A stretch of DNA of 64,000 nucleotides, taken from the NCBI GenBank assembly GCA_015472025.1, contig BNHL01000001.1:4204001-4268000 (forward strand), given 5' to 3'. Position numbers and translations under genes: made by a program. Position 1 is the first letter of the stretch; each line of letters starts with the position of its first letter. The notes beneath the pieces are model-generated. The model was not told the DNA's origin. It did no database searches and worked only from the letters and a program-made list of their open reading frames with translations. Origin of the DNA: Cytophagales bacterium WSM2-2 (lineage in GTDB: Bacteria > Bacteroidota > Bacteroidia > Cytophagales > Cyclobacteriaceae). Positions 7,280-15,597 of the stretch are shown one piece after another.

Positions 7280-9613
7280 TCAAGCCGGAGGTGTTGGAGG
7301 TGGTTTGGGTAGTGAAACCTTTTCCAGTTCGGGAAGAGCTCCATCAGGTAGCTTCACGTATTTTGCTTCCGACAGGTCTTTTGGTAAATATTCCAGGTAC
7401 CAACCGATGATCTGCGGCCCGGGAATTTTTATAGTTACCATTTGTCCGTCCACTTTGTGATGGAACGCTTCTCCACTCTCGCTCAGCGTGCTGGAATTAG
7501 ATGCACTGAAGCACAGGAATCCACCGCCCGCAGAGGAGTTGCTATCTAAAACATTCTTGATCGTACTCGCGCCATCGTTTGTCGCCTTGAACTTCAAGGT
7601 GACATCTTTAACGATAACAAAAGCGACCGGGAACGCAGGGAAAAATGTATCATTTATCTGGCTCAGGTTACTGCCGCTATCGTTCAAAAGAATACCGTTT
7701 GCCAGTGGCTTGGTATCGGCACCATACCGGTACATCGACTGTGTGATGCTAAAGAATTCAGGCCTAAACCATCCGCGATCAATGGTTACCTTAGTTGCTC
7801 TCATGCCAATCTGAATTTCCTGCGACTCTTCAACCCTGGAAGTATTAAAGTTAGACCAGCTATTACTCGTGCTTCCACCTGCACTTGCAAACAGCAGATC
7901 AACACTCCAATTGGTCTCGCTGGAACCCGTAACCAGGCTTGAATTTGTCTTGAGTTCTGAAGCATTGCAACTGATGATGACGTCCATCCACCGGCTGGCC
8001 GGAGGCATACTTGGCAAAATTGCAGCAGGAGAAAACCGGTTTGTTAACAATGTTTTCCAACTCTCAAGAGCGTTTGTTTTTTTATTTGCATCAGTGATAG
8101 CGGTCAATGCGGTTTTTATGGCACTCACTTCCTGCATCTCTCCGAAGGAAGTAAACTCCTGATCGAGGATCGTTTTTAACGCATCCAACAGGTTATCCAC
8201 CACAGTCTTAACCTCGCCTTTTAAATCTTCGGTTAATTTATTTTTCAACGTATCGTCAAAAGCCTTCGTTGTTAAAACAACCTTGGTTTCATCCTTACCG
8301 ACGGCACCGGGTTGCGCCATCACAATCCGTTGCAAGCCTTTGATCTCGTTTCTTAACTGGCTGGCCTGCAATTCGAGCGCCTGAATGCTTATCTGTGTAT
8401 CTGTAGATTTTGCTGTGGCTTTTGCCGCCTGAAGAGCAGCCAGCGCCCGACTTGAGGTGGTAAGCTTCTGCTGATTATCAATGCTTTTTTTCTGTAGATC
8501 GTTAATCATATCCCAATCCTTGTCCTCAAGCTGAACTCCCGATTTTTTTACCCTGGCATCGTTATTAAAATCATCCTTTGACTTCGGCTTGTTAGCATCT
8601 TTTGGCTTATTGAGATACATTTGGATAAGAGTTATGGCCGCAGAACTGAAGCTTTTGATCATCTGGCTTTGGGCGTTATCAAGCGCAAGCTGTGCATCGT
8701 TGATTTCCTTTTGAAGGCTCGCTTCATCTCCCTGACGGACACTCTTTAATGACGCAATCTGCGCATCGAGCGCTTCCAGTGAATTTTGTTTCGTAAGGAG
8801 CTTATCGGTTAGAAACACGGCATCCATGAGCAAATCCTGCGGTGTGAAATCTGTAGCCAAACCCGCAAACCAGTCGTTGGGCTGGAGCTGAACGGGCAGT
8901 ACGGTTTCACTCTCATCGAACGAGCTCATTGAAGACATCCGCAGTTTACTTTTGGCATCTTCCAGCTGCTCGGCAATGGTTTTGATGTTGAGGTATGCCA
9001 GGCAGTTCTTTACCTCATGATAGTAGCCTTTTACCACCAGGTTGAAAAAAACACCATCCAGTTCTGCATCAACACTTTCTGCATCGACCGCTACTTTTCG
9101 GGTGAGTTCATCCAACGATTTTGTGTTTCCCTCGGCCGCCAAAAGCTGCTTCACTTTGTCCTCTTTCCATTTTCGTTTAGCTTCCTCGTACTCCCGGTTT
9201 AGTTTTTTGTACAGATCGATGCGGCTGATCTTAACTTTTACTTCCGGTTTTTTATCATCGGGGTGCTCCACTTCTTCAAGCAGCCAATTGCGGATCTTTT
9301 GCTTGTCTTTGTAGAAATCGCCATTGGTATCGAATTTGGGAACAAGCATGTTGAGCGCCTCTTCATACACGCTGGAGAGTTTCCGGCCATTGGGGCCACC
9401 GGCAATTTGCCCTACATCGAACAGGTCGTTCGTCAAACGGAATTCGTTCTCCAGCACCGGCTGCGGTTTGGTCTCATCCGCGTAGTTGGAGCTGGTGTCG
9501 TAAGCATACAGGTTCTTGTTCAGTACGCGTCCTGGAAATTCCATGATAAAAGTCTGCGTACTGCTCTTGAACACTTCGTTGATCTTGCTGCGAATCTGGT
9601 CTATGATAGCCAT
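7280..9613 (-). CDS. Large coiled-coil protein of unknown function (777 aa)
   Basis: I do not recognise this family. Residues 1-110 form a soluble, polar N-terminal region (GGPNGRKLSSVYEEAL). Residues about 110-500 are strongly helical with heptad-like, charged coiled coils (KLNREYEEAKRKWKEDKVKQ, ASLQKEINDAQLALDNAQS). The last about 230 residues look beta-rich, with distinct motifs (MDVIISC, RGWFRPEFF, FFPAFPVAFVIVKD) and a Pro-rich tail (LPKPPPTPPA). No signal peptide or TM segment is seen, which implies a cytosolic, perhaps structural or particle-forming protein. It starts 11 bp after the 164-aa gene stop and ends at a strong terminator, so the two form a closed operon. Confidence 0.85.
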   Translation of the reverse strand: MAIIDQIRSKINEVFKSSTQTFIMEFPGRVLNKNLYAYDTSSNYADETKPQPVLENEFRLTNDLFDVGQIAGGPNGRKLSSVYEEALNMLVPKFDTNGDFYKDKQKIRNWLLEEVEHPDDKKPEVKVKISRIDLYKKLNREYEEAKRKWKEDKVKQLLAAEGNTKSLDELTRKVAVDAESVDAELDGVFFNLVVKGYYHEVKNCLAYLNIKTIAEQLEDAKSKLRMSSMSSFDESETVLPVQLQPNDWFAGLATDFTPQDLLMDAVFLTDKLLTKQNSLEALDAQIASLKSVRQGDEASLQKEINDAQLALDNAQSQMIKSFSSAAITLIQMYLNKPKDANKPKSKDDFNNDARVKKSGVQLEDKDWDMINDLQKKSIDNQQKLTTSSRALAALQAAKATAKSTDTQISIQALELQASQLRNEIKGLQRIVMAQPGAVGKDETKVVLTTKAFDDTLKNKLTEDLKGEVKTVVDNLLDALKTILDQEFTSFGEMQEVSAIKTALTAITDANKKTNALESWKTLLTNRFSPAAILPSMPPASRWMDVIISCNASELKTNSSLVTGSSETNWSVDLLFASAGGSTSNSWSNFNTSRVEESQEIQIGMRATKVTIDRGWFRPEFFSITQSMYRYGADTKPLANGILLNDSGSNLSQINDTFFPAFPVAFVIVKDVTLKFKATNDGASTIKNVLDSNSSAGGGFLCFSASNSSTLSESGEAFHHKVDGQMVTIKIPGPQIIGWYLEYLPKDLSEAKYVKLPDGALPELEKVSLPKPPPTPPA

Positions 9614-9624
9614 GATGTATAGGT

Positions 9625-10119
9625 TTAAACGTTTGCACGTTTTTCTACAAACTCGATACCACGCATTTTTTTGGAAGACTTCTCATTTGGTGCGAGTTCA
9701 CCTTTTGCAAGTATGTCTTTAGCGTAAGCCTCGGAATATTGATCCGTCGGGCGTACAAGCCTGCTGCGAGATATGTGATAGCTAAATCTATTATCTGGCA
9801 AATCCCAGCATTCAAAATAAAGAGATTTGGGATCATTTGGTTTGGCGTCATAAGTGCCCTTCCGGAATTTTTCACAAAATGCATATAGCATAGATGAGTT
9901 CTTCGTTGCCTCAGCCTTATCAAACTCTTTTACTCCATCTTCGGTAATGTTTTCAGCGCGGTAGCGGTCTCCTTTGGCCGGATGCCATCCGATGTTTTCT
10001 GTGATTCTGTGGAATTGAGTGTATCGACCTTCTTTGAAATAAAGTGTAGGTTTTCCTTTGTTATCCTCTGCCTCGGTATATCCGATGTAAGTGAAATTTT
10101 TTGCTCCTTCGATTGGCAT
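9625..10119 (-). CDS. Hypothetical protein, operon partner of the 777-aa protein
   Basis: Soluble 164-aa protein of no family I recognise. It is polar, rich in Lys, Glu and Tyr, with no signal peptide or TM segment. Visible features are an aromatic-rich N-terminal half (FTYIGYTEAED, YFKEGRYTQFHRI) and a basic C terminus (KSSKKMRGIEFVEKRANV). The ATG at 10119 is the first start in frame and has an A-rich Bacteroidota-like leader. It is the first gene of a two-gene operon. Upstream lie a leader motif shared with a distant peptide gene (10145-10167) and large palindromes. Confidence 0.78.
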   Translation of the reverse strand: MPIEGAKNFTYIGYTEAEDNKGKPTLYFKEGRYTQFHRITENIGWHPAKGDRYRAENITEDGVKEFDKAEATKNSSMLYAFCEKFRKGTYDAKPNDPKSLYFECWDLPDNRFSYHISRSRLVRPTDQYSEAYAKDILAKGELAPNEKSSKKMRGIEFVEKRANV

Positions 10120-10144
10120 AATTTTTTTGTTTAAGAATTAATTG

Positions 10145-10167
10145 CCTACTCTGTTCAGGTTTTTCGG
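10145..10167 (-). promoter_or_regulatory. Leader motif shared with the peptide gene at 59.6 kb
   Basis: On the minus strand this reads CCGAAAAACCTGAACAGAG followed by TAGG, 25 nt before the ATG of the 164-aa gene. The same words (CCGAAAA, CCTGAA, ACAGAGTAGG) occur 28 nt before the Cys-peptide gene at 59615, with one-base length differences in the A-runs. The position and conservation suggest a common 5' UTR or operator element. Confidence 0.55.
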
Positions 10168-10180
10168 CATCCACCTTTTT

Positions 10181-10194
10181 TCAAAAGCTTTTGA
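10181..10194. promoter_or_regulatory. 14-bp perfect palindrome
   Basis: TCAAAAGCTTTTGA is fully self-complementary and sits 60-75 bp upstream of the 164-aa gene start. A partial copy (TGCTTTTGATA) follows about 20 bp away. It could bind a dimeric regulator of the minus-strand operon; this is inferred only. Confidence 0.35.
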
Positions 10195-10252
10195 TGTACA
10201 AATGTGCTTTTGATAAAGTAGCGGTGTAAGACCAGAAATACCGGTTTTTCAA

Positions 10253-10294
10253 AACACGGGTTTTCCCGTGAAAGGGTACGGGAAAACCCGTGTT
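10253..10294. repeat. Perfect 17-bp inverted repeat in a divergent intergenic region
   Basis: The arms at 10253-10269 and 10278-10294 are exact reverse complements around the 8-nt loop GAAAGGGT. Each arm is itself nearly palindromic (ACGGG-TTTT-CCCGT). It lies between divergent genes, 130 bp from either start, so it is not an ordinary terminator of a flanking gene. It may be a cruciform or operator, or the terminator of an unannotated short RNA. Confidence 0.7.
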
Positions 10295-10424
10295 CTCTGC
10301 GGGAGGAAATACATTAATTTTTGAGAATGAGCGCATTGGTAAAGTCATCCCCGAAAATGGGTTTGGGATTTCCATCAGCATGCGCTTAGATTGCGCGCTG
10401 ATCAATTACTTAAACCAAAACAAA

Positions 10425-11273
10425 ATGGAGCCCTTTGACGCAAGTATTACCGAATGGATAACCTGTGATGTAAACGATCTCGCAGGGCACTTTCACTGTT
10501 ATAAAGGAGGGAATCAATTTGAACGACTTGAATGGGTTCACTTAAATCCTCCGGAGTTGAAAAAGCTTTTTACAGCCAGTGGTGAAATGGAATCATTTAC
10601 CATTTCGATGGCGCTGGATATTCCCGCTCAGGACAAGACGGGGGAGAAGAAAAAATCATTTACTTTCAGACCGGTCATTTCGGTCAAATACAAGGAGGAG
10701 GGCGAGCAATGGGACTATTTTTCAAACGACAACATAGTACCTGACCCCGGTCACCTCCACCAAGCGGCCAAGGTACCTGCTGAATTCAAAGATGCTCTTT
10801 CGCAAAACTGGGTTGAACTGGATATAAGCAATATGGATGATGTCTTCACCGCCTCTATTCCTTTATCAAAAACAAATGCCCCCGGCCGTACTCCGAAACC
10901 CGCTCCGCAGCGTCTGCTTTCATATAAATTCACTCTCGGAGATCCGGGCAAGCCGGAAACCGAGGCCAACATAACCTTTTTTAAGTTTATTGATGATCTC
11001 CGCAAGACACATGAAATCACAATTATCAAATTTCATTTAGGTACGGATATGAACAAACTCAACCACAAAGACAAGTTCACGTTCTCGCCAGTTCTGGAAG
11101 TATGGGCTGATCTAAGGATAAATGGAGGTGCGAAAAACAAAGAAGATGATAGTTTTATCAAAGCTTTACACAAAGCCAGGTTAAGGTGTGGTGTTCCTAA
11201 TGATACTGGCGATTTACCCGCCTTGTACGAATACATGATGCCCTGTCCGTCTACTTGTGGTAGTGACTCGTGA
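10425..11273 (+). CDS. Hypothetical protein ahead of a two-component operon
   Basis: Unrecognised soluble protein of about 282 aa. I prefer the ATG at 10425 (MEPFDASITEW), preceded by an A-rich leader, over ATG 10380. A GTG at 10290 lies inside the large inverted repeat and is rejected. The sequence is beta-rich and polar with no signal peptide; it contains repeated 'F-R/S-P-V' strands (FTFRPVISVKY, FTFSPVLEVWADL), which suggests two related beta modules. The C terminus has three Cys (CGVPNDTGD, CPSTCGS). The stop overlaps the next gene's GTG by 4 bp, so it is the first gene of an operon with a membrane protein, a HisKA_3 kinase and a LuxR regulator. It may be a sensed or regulated partner of that system. 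Confidence 0.7.
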   Translation: MEPFDASITEWITCDVNDLAGHFHCYKGGNQFERLEWVHLNPPELKKLFTASGEMESFTISMALDIPAQDKTGEKKKSFTFRPVISVKYKEEGEQWDYFSNDNIVPDPGHLHQAAKVPAEFKDALSQNWVELDISNMDDVFTASIPLSKTNAPGRTPKPAPQRLLSYKFTLGDPGKPETEANITFFKFIDDLRKTHEITIIKFHLGTDMNKLNHKDKFTFSPVLEVWADLRINGGAKNKEDDSFIKALHKARLRCGVPNDTGDLPALYEYMMPCPSTCGSDS

Positions 11274-11923
11274 GCCCTGTTCTTTTTTTTGAGAAAGCCG
11301 TTATTGCGGGTCAGGTACTGGTAGTCGTATGCCTTTTGATTGGGATTTATCGATTCCGTAGAGCAAGTAAGGATCAGAAAATAGTACTTGCCCTGGTTTT
11401 CCTGGCATTCATCGTTGAACTGGCCGCCCGAATCTTGTGGACTTATAAGATGAATAACCTGTTTCTTTTTCACCTCTATGCGGTAGGTGAATTCACTCTG
11501 CTGATGTTCCTTTACATTGCCCATCTCAATGGGTTGATCAAACCAGTTTTGATGCGCGGACTTCTGGTTGCGTTTATTGTCTTTGCCATTAGCAATACGT
11601 TGTTCTTTCAGAACCTGAAAGAATTCAATTCAAACGTAACCTTCATTGAGTGTTTACTTTTGATCCTGCTGGCGCTACTGTATTTCTATAAATTACTGCG
11701 TGATCTGAATCATCGCAAACTGCAGCAAGTGCCTATGTTCTGGATCAACATGTCGGTGCTGACTTATTTTTCGGGTGCACTGATTTTATTCCATGTGGCT
11801 AATGATCTGATCCCGCTTCCGGAGAAGGAACTCGGGGCGATCTGGGGAACACATGCACTTTTTAACATTGTTCACTATCTTCTTTATGCCATTGCCCTTA
11901 ACCTGACTCCACAGAAAAATTGA
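11270..11923 (+). CDS. Multi-pass membrane protein of a sensor operon
   Basis: 217-aa integral membrane protein with about six or seven TM helices (for example VIAGQVLVVVCLLIGIY, IVLALVFLAFIVELAA, LLVAFIVFAISNTLFF). No extracellular or enzymatic domain is visible. The GTG start at 11270 overlaps the preceding stop (GTGA), and the next gene, a HisKA_3 kinase with a single TM helix, begins 3 bp downstream. The close coupling suggests it supplies the membrane sensing part for that kinase. That role is inferred from gene order alone. Confidence 0.83.
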   Translation: MSPVLFFEKAVIAGQVLVVVCLLIGIYRFRRASKDQKIVLALVFLAFIVELAARILWTYKMNNLFLFHLYAVGEFTLLMFLYIAHLNGLIKPVLMRGLLVAFIVFAISNTLFFQNLKEFNSNVTFIECLLLILLALLYFYKLLRDLNHRKLQQVPMFWINMSVLTYFSGALILFHVANDLIPLPEKELGAIWGTHALFNIVHYLLYAIALNLTPQKN

Positions 11924-11926
11924 TGC

Positions 11927-12694
11927 ATGAACCTATCCGGAATATTGATTGCAGGCATGGTTGGTCTTTTCATTCTTGCTTTGGGTTTCGTTGTTATTTT
12001 TATTCTCTACCAGGCCAAGATCAGCGCGCGCGACCTTCAACAGCAGAAAATGGAAAACGAGTATCAGAAAAATCTTCTGCAAGCAACGATCGACAATCAG
12101 GAGGCCGAGCGAAAACGTATTGCCAGTGATTTACACGATGAGATTGGCGCCTTGCTCTCTACTTCACGGAGGTATTTCAACCAACTCAGTCCGGGACTGG
12201 CCGAAGAGCAACTTGGTGAGGTGAGTTCCAAAATCAATACTTTGTTTGATGAAATGATGCTCAACATTAGGCGTATCTCACATGACATGCGGCCCGTTGT
12301 CCTTGAGGACTTTGGCTTACGGGAGGCAATCGAAGGAATCCAGCTTAAGCTCATGGAGGCCGGAATGAATTGCAGTTTCAGTTATCAATTGCCTTTTAAG
12401 ATGAAGGCAAACGCAGAGCTGGCATTTTATCGCATTATCCAGGAACTGGTTAATAACACGTTGAAGCACGGACATGCTACGGCAATAGAACTGGCGATAA
12501 TGAAAAAGTCCGGCGAGGTTCTCCTTACTTATGCTGACAACGGCATCGGATTTGAATTGCACGAAAAGAAGGGCCTCGGTTTGAAAAGTATTGAAAGCAG
12601 GTTAAGTTTGCTTGATGCATCGATGGAGAAGTTGAACGAAACACCGGGTGTTCATTATCTTATTCGAATAAAATCGTCTCAATTGGCGATATGA
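11927..12694 (+). CDS. Membrane-anchored HisKA_3 sensor kinase
   Basis: 255-aa kinase with one N-terminal TM helix (about residues 5-28), a short coiled coil, HisKA_3 with His70 in IASDLHDEIGALL and a NarL-partner type HATPase (QELVNNTLKHGHA, ADNGIGFE, GLGLKSIESR). It has no periplasmic sensor domain, so the input probably comes from the multi-TM protein encoded just upstream. The 3' end overlaps the LuxR-type regulator by 4 bp (ATGA), which identifies that regulator as its partner. Confidence 0.92.
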   Translation: MNLSGILIAGMVGLFILALGFVVIFILYQAKISARDLQQQKMENEYQKNLLQATIDNQEAERKRIASDLHDEIGALLSTSRRYFNQLSPGLAEEQLGEVSSKINTLFDEMMLNIRRISHDMRPVVLEDFGLREAIEGIQLKLMEAGMNCSFSYQLPFKMKANAELAFYRIIQELVNNTLKHGHATAIELAIMKKSGEVLLTYADNGIGFELHEKKGLGLKSIESRLSLLDASMEKLNETPGVHYLIRIKSSQLAI

Positions 12695-13341
12695 AAAAAA
12701 TCAGCGTTGGTATTGCCGATGACCATCTCCTTTTCTGCGAAGGTATCCGTATGATCATCGCTGAAATGCCGAACATAACACTCGACTTGATAGTGGCTAG
12801 TGGTGAAGAGTTGCTTGAAGCGCTCACGAATGTAGCCTCTATACCTGACGTAATTCTGCTGGACATAAAAATGAAAGGCATGAATGGGATAGATGTATTA
12901 AAAAATATCCGCAAACTTAAACCGGAGATCAAAGTAATTATGCTGTCGATGTCTACTGAACCGGTAATGATCAGGCATGCATTGAAGAACGAGGCCAATT
13001 CGTTCCTGAAAAAGGAATGTGAAAAAAGTGAACTGCAGCAAGCCATTCTTTCCGTCAGCGAAAAAGGGTTTTATGTCAATGACGATATTTCGCGGGCGCT
13101 GTTGCTGGGTATCACAGGGGCAGCCAGCAAAAAACCAGCATCCTTTGATCTTACTGATCGTGAGAAAGAAGTTCTTTCGCTGATCTGCCAGGAATATACC
13201 ACGCAGGAGATTGGCGAAAAGCTATTCATCAGTGAACGGACAGTGGAAGGGTACCGAAAAAGTCTTTGCACAAAACTAAATAAGAAAAATACCGCAGGGT
13301 TGGTAAAAGCTGCCATCTTAGAGAACCTGGTTGAGTTCTAA
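12691..13341 (+). CDS. NarL/LuxR-family response regulator
   Basis: 216-aa regulator. The receiver has ADDH at 9-12, phosphoacceptor Asp58 in ILLDIKMKGMNG, Ser in LSMS and Lys in FLKKE. The LuxR HTH is at about 150-210 (LTDREKEVLSLICQEYTTQE, then RTVEGYRKSL). It overlaps its kinase by 4 bp and is the last gene of the four-gene operon starting at 10425. Targets are unknown; no obvious operator is repeated near the operon. Confidence 0.93.
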   Translation: MKKISVGIADDHLLFCEGIRMIIAEMPNITLDLIVASGEELLEALTNVASIPDVILLDIKMKGMNGIDVLKNIRKLKPEIKVIMLSMSTEPVMIRHALKNEANSFLKKECEKSELQQAILSVSEKGFYVNDDISRALLLGITGAASKKPASFDLTDREKEVLSLICQEYTTQEIGEKLFISERTVEGYRKSLCTKLNKKNTAGLVKAAILENLVEF

Positions 13342-13400
13342 GTATTGTAAATAAATATCGTTCTCAGGAGGGACGAGGGACTAATTCTAAGAAAAGGACT

Positions 13401-13574
13401 TTGGGGCGACTGAACAATACAAAGTGGTTTGAGTTGTTCGATCGATTGGAGAACTCACGAGTTAAATTTAAGATAAAGTTATTGTCTGAGAGCACTCCTA
13501 GCTACTGTGACCTTATTAGAGAGCTTGGGGAAACTTCGATTCTCATTGACAACACAGGGCCCCCCCGCCTTTGA
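13401..13574 (+). pseudogene. Possible truncated small gene with a C7 run
   Basis: An open frame without ATG runs from the end of the regulator gene to a TGA at 13572. From the TTG at 13401 it encodes 57 residues that look protein-like (LNNTKWFELFDRLENS, IRELGETSILIDNTGPP). The wording resembles a small Bacteroidota family that I recall as DUF6678-like, but it stops just after GPP. The break coincides with a run of seven C (13560-13566), a typical slippage site. It is either a frameshifted remnant or a very short gene with a TTG start. Confidence 0.35.
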
Positions 13575-13611
13575 TGGGTTCTTCACCCGGCAAGTTTGAG
13601 GGCGGTACTCT

Positions 13612-14535
13612 CTAGAGTGGCATCTGCTGCTGCAAGAATTTGAGCAGGTCGTTTTGCCAGATGGATACACCCTGGACAAAGAGCAGGTGCCCGGGGGCAA
13701 CATGCCCCGGATTAGTGGTGGGCATAAATGCCGGATAAATTATTGTCTCCTCCCATTGCCCTGATGACTTAATGGCTTCGCCAACGCTGATGACAGCATC
13801 GGTAGTTGCATCGTTTTCAGCATCCATGCAGAGCGCAGGTATTTTGATTTGTTCGCCCAGCTTAGGTAGCTCGCTTCGAAGCGTGGGGCTGCCGTTCCAG
13901 GTGAGTGCTCCACCAGCCTGATTGACGAGTGCTGCAAAATCATGCCTTGTTCCGGCAGTTATCAGGGATATAATTCCTCCATGAGACCACCCCATGATTC
14001 CTACGCGTTTAAAGTCGATCTCTTTTGCTATTGTATTTACCTCGGGGGCAGCAGCTTTTAAGATATCGACCAGCGCAATTACATCACTTGCTTCTTCGTT
14101 AAACCGGGCCATCATTTTCGAGCCGACATTCGAACCGACTTCATCGCCATAGGTAAGCCCGTCCGATTTTCCATACCCTCTGCGTTCCGGTACAATGACA
14201 GCATAGCCCTGCTTAACGAGCATAGAAGCAACAAAATTACAAGATACTTCCTGGCGCTCGCTTCCGGCCCTTGATCCATGGTTGTAAATGACTAGGGGAA
14301 AAGGCCCGTTACCCGCAGGCCTGAAGTAATAGGCTTCAAGATTCAGGTTGCTGTTTTTGTAGAAAAAAGCCTGGTAAGGGTAGGCTGCGGTTGCAACTGA
14401 ATCGGCCGGTTTAACAGAATGCGGACTACAGGACATCTCACTGCTAAGCGAGAGCATGATCAATACACAAGCACAAATCCCAAGCGACATGGGCACATAT
14501 TTACTTACACGCAGAGGGGTCTCGGGCAATTTCAT
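13612..14535 (-). CDS. Secreted alpha/beta hydrolase (dienelactone hydrolase-like)
   Basis: Serine hydrolase of about 307 aa from the ATG at 14535 (MKLPETPLRV). The 18-residue extension to 14589 lacks support. The N-terminal hydrophobic segment (MSLGICACVLIMLSLSSEMSC) fits a signal anchor or lipoprotein signal. The core shows an oxyanion region (YNHGSRAGS), the nucleophile in GWSHGG, the acid in DAENDA and the His in GHVAPGH. The family hydrolyses esters or peptides, and the substrate is unknown. It is monocistronic and convergent with the regulator operon. Confidence 0.85.
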   Translation of the reverse strand: MKLPETPLRVSKYVPMSLGICACVLIMLSLSSEMSCSPHSVKPADSVATAAYPYQAFFYKNSNLNLEAYYFRPAGNGPFPLVIYNHGSRAGSERQEVSCNFVASMLVKQGYAVIVPERRGYGKSDGLTYGDEVGSNVGSKMMARFNEEASDVIALVDILKAAAPEVNTIAKEIDFKRVGIMGWSHGGIISLITAGTRHDFAALVNQAGGALTWNGSPTLRSELPKLGEQIKIPALCMDAENDATTDAVISVGEAIKSSGQWEETIIYPAFMPTTNPGHVAPGHLLFVQGVSIWQNDLLKFLQQQMPL

Positions 14536-14728
14536 AAGATTACTTTCGCGATATATTTCCTGCGATGTTCGGCATTCATCCGGAAACATTCAATCACGAA
14601 AAATAAGTGACTAAACCACTCACGTTCTCCCGTCCGTGGTTCACGGCATTTTAAGCGATGGATGAATCTTATAATCCCCGAGAAGTGGGTAATTGTTTTC
14701 AGTGATATTTAGCCAGTCACCTTTGTAC

Positions 14729-14736
14729 TAAATTTG
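14729..14736 (+). promoter_or_regulatory. Bacteroidota -7 box
   Basis: TAAATTTG fits the TAnnTTTG -7 consensus 27 bp before the ATG at 14764. GTGA and TCAC half-sites (GTGAT at 14702, GTCAC at 14716) flank the expected -33 region and could be an operator. Confidence 0.4.
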
Positions 14737-14763
14737 CATGCCTATGAGAATAGGTAATGAAAT

Positions 14764-15498
14764 ATGACAATGGTGAAGGCTGAAAAGAGCGTATCAGCGC
14801 TGCATGATGATTTAAAAAAACTGGTTTTAGCAGAGTGTAATGTGCCGGATGATTTTTTTAAGACTAATTCTGGCAAAGAGAAATATTGCTACTATGTATT
14901 CTCAACTGTTGACTGTAAATTCCTTTTTGTTGACGAAGCTTATCAGCTATTTACGGGGTATGCCATAGAGGAGCACAGACGAGGCGGGCTGGACTTTTGG
15001 TTTTCGAACATACATCCGGATGATCGAAGGATGCTGGCTGATAACATTATTGAATCTCAACGAACAGCAAAGTCTTTATACAACAAGCTAAAACCCGTAT
15101 TCAGGGCTCTGAATTACCGGTTCAGGAAAGGAACAGGAGAGTGGATATGGATGCAACATGCAGTTTATATTTTGTCCATGGATCCGGATGGCAGAACAGA
15201 TAAGATGCTGCATCGCCTCTCGCTGATCGAAGGCCTGTCGCTCCCCGATGATCACGGCAAAAAAATGTATCGAATAGGCCTGAAGGATGACGGGCAGGAA
15301 GGCGTTGAGCAGCTAACCCGGAGAGAGAAGCAGGTTTTAAAATTAATAGCCGAGGGATTTTCTTCAAAGATCATAGCGCACCAATTACATATCAGCATTC
15401 ATACGGTTGAAACACACCGGAGACACTTGTTGGAAAAACTTAATGCAAAAAACTCAATGGAGTTAGTTAAGCGCGCCTTCCACATGTTCTGGAATTAA
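14764..15498 (+). CDS. PAS-LuxR transcriptional regulator
   Basis: 244-aa soluble regulator. A PAS domain of the PAS_3 type spans about residues 42-160 (TGYAIEEHRRGG, then IHPDDR and GEWIWMQH). A linker leads to a LuxR HTH at about 182-240 (LTRREKQVLKLIAEGFSSKI, then HTVETHRRHLLEKL). There is no receiver domain, so it likely senses a small ligand or redox state directly through PAS. It is monocistronic with its own -7 box. Proteins of this design are common in Cytophagales with unknown ligands. Confidence 0.88.
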   Translation: MTMVKAEKSVSALHDDLKKLVLAECNVPDDFFKTNSGKEKYCYYVFSTVDCKFLFVDEAYQLFTGYAIEEHRRGGLDFWFSNIHPDDRRMLADNIIESQRTAKSLYNKLKPVFRALNYRFRKGTGEWIWMQHAVYILSMDPDGRTDKMLHRLSLIEGLSLPDDHGKKMYRIGLKDDGQEGVEQLTRREKQVLKLIAEGFSSKIIAHQLHISIHTVETHRRHLLEKLNAKNSMELVKRAFHMFWN

Positions 15499-15539
15499 CC
15501 CGGATCATTTCTATACCTGAGTAGTTGTTTTCTGTGATT

Positions 15540-15568
15540 GATCACGATCGTCAGCGCTGATAGTTTTG
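15540..15568 (+). promoter_or_regulatory. Promoter with a conserved GTCAG-GC-GAT element
   Basis: The stretch contains GATCAC, GTCAGCGCTGAT and the -7 box TAGTTTTG (15561-15568). A similar arrangement (GATAACACTTGTCAGTGCAG then TACCTTTG) lies at 48961-48995, upstream of another small secreted protein gene. This suggests a shared activator site. Confidence 0.4.
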
Positions 15569-15597
15569 CAATTCAATTTTTTAATACAAAGAAATTT

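Noticed and set aside
9263-9622. 119-aa plus-strand frame inside the 777-aa gene
   Set aside because: Antisense shadow of an operon gene; no start context and no protein-like pattern.
10290-10424. Extended start (GTG 10290) of the unknown protein
   Set aside because: The GTG lies inside an arm of the perfect 17-bp inverted repeat, and the added residues are unlikely coding; the ATG at 10425 has an A-rich leader.
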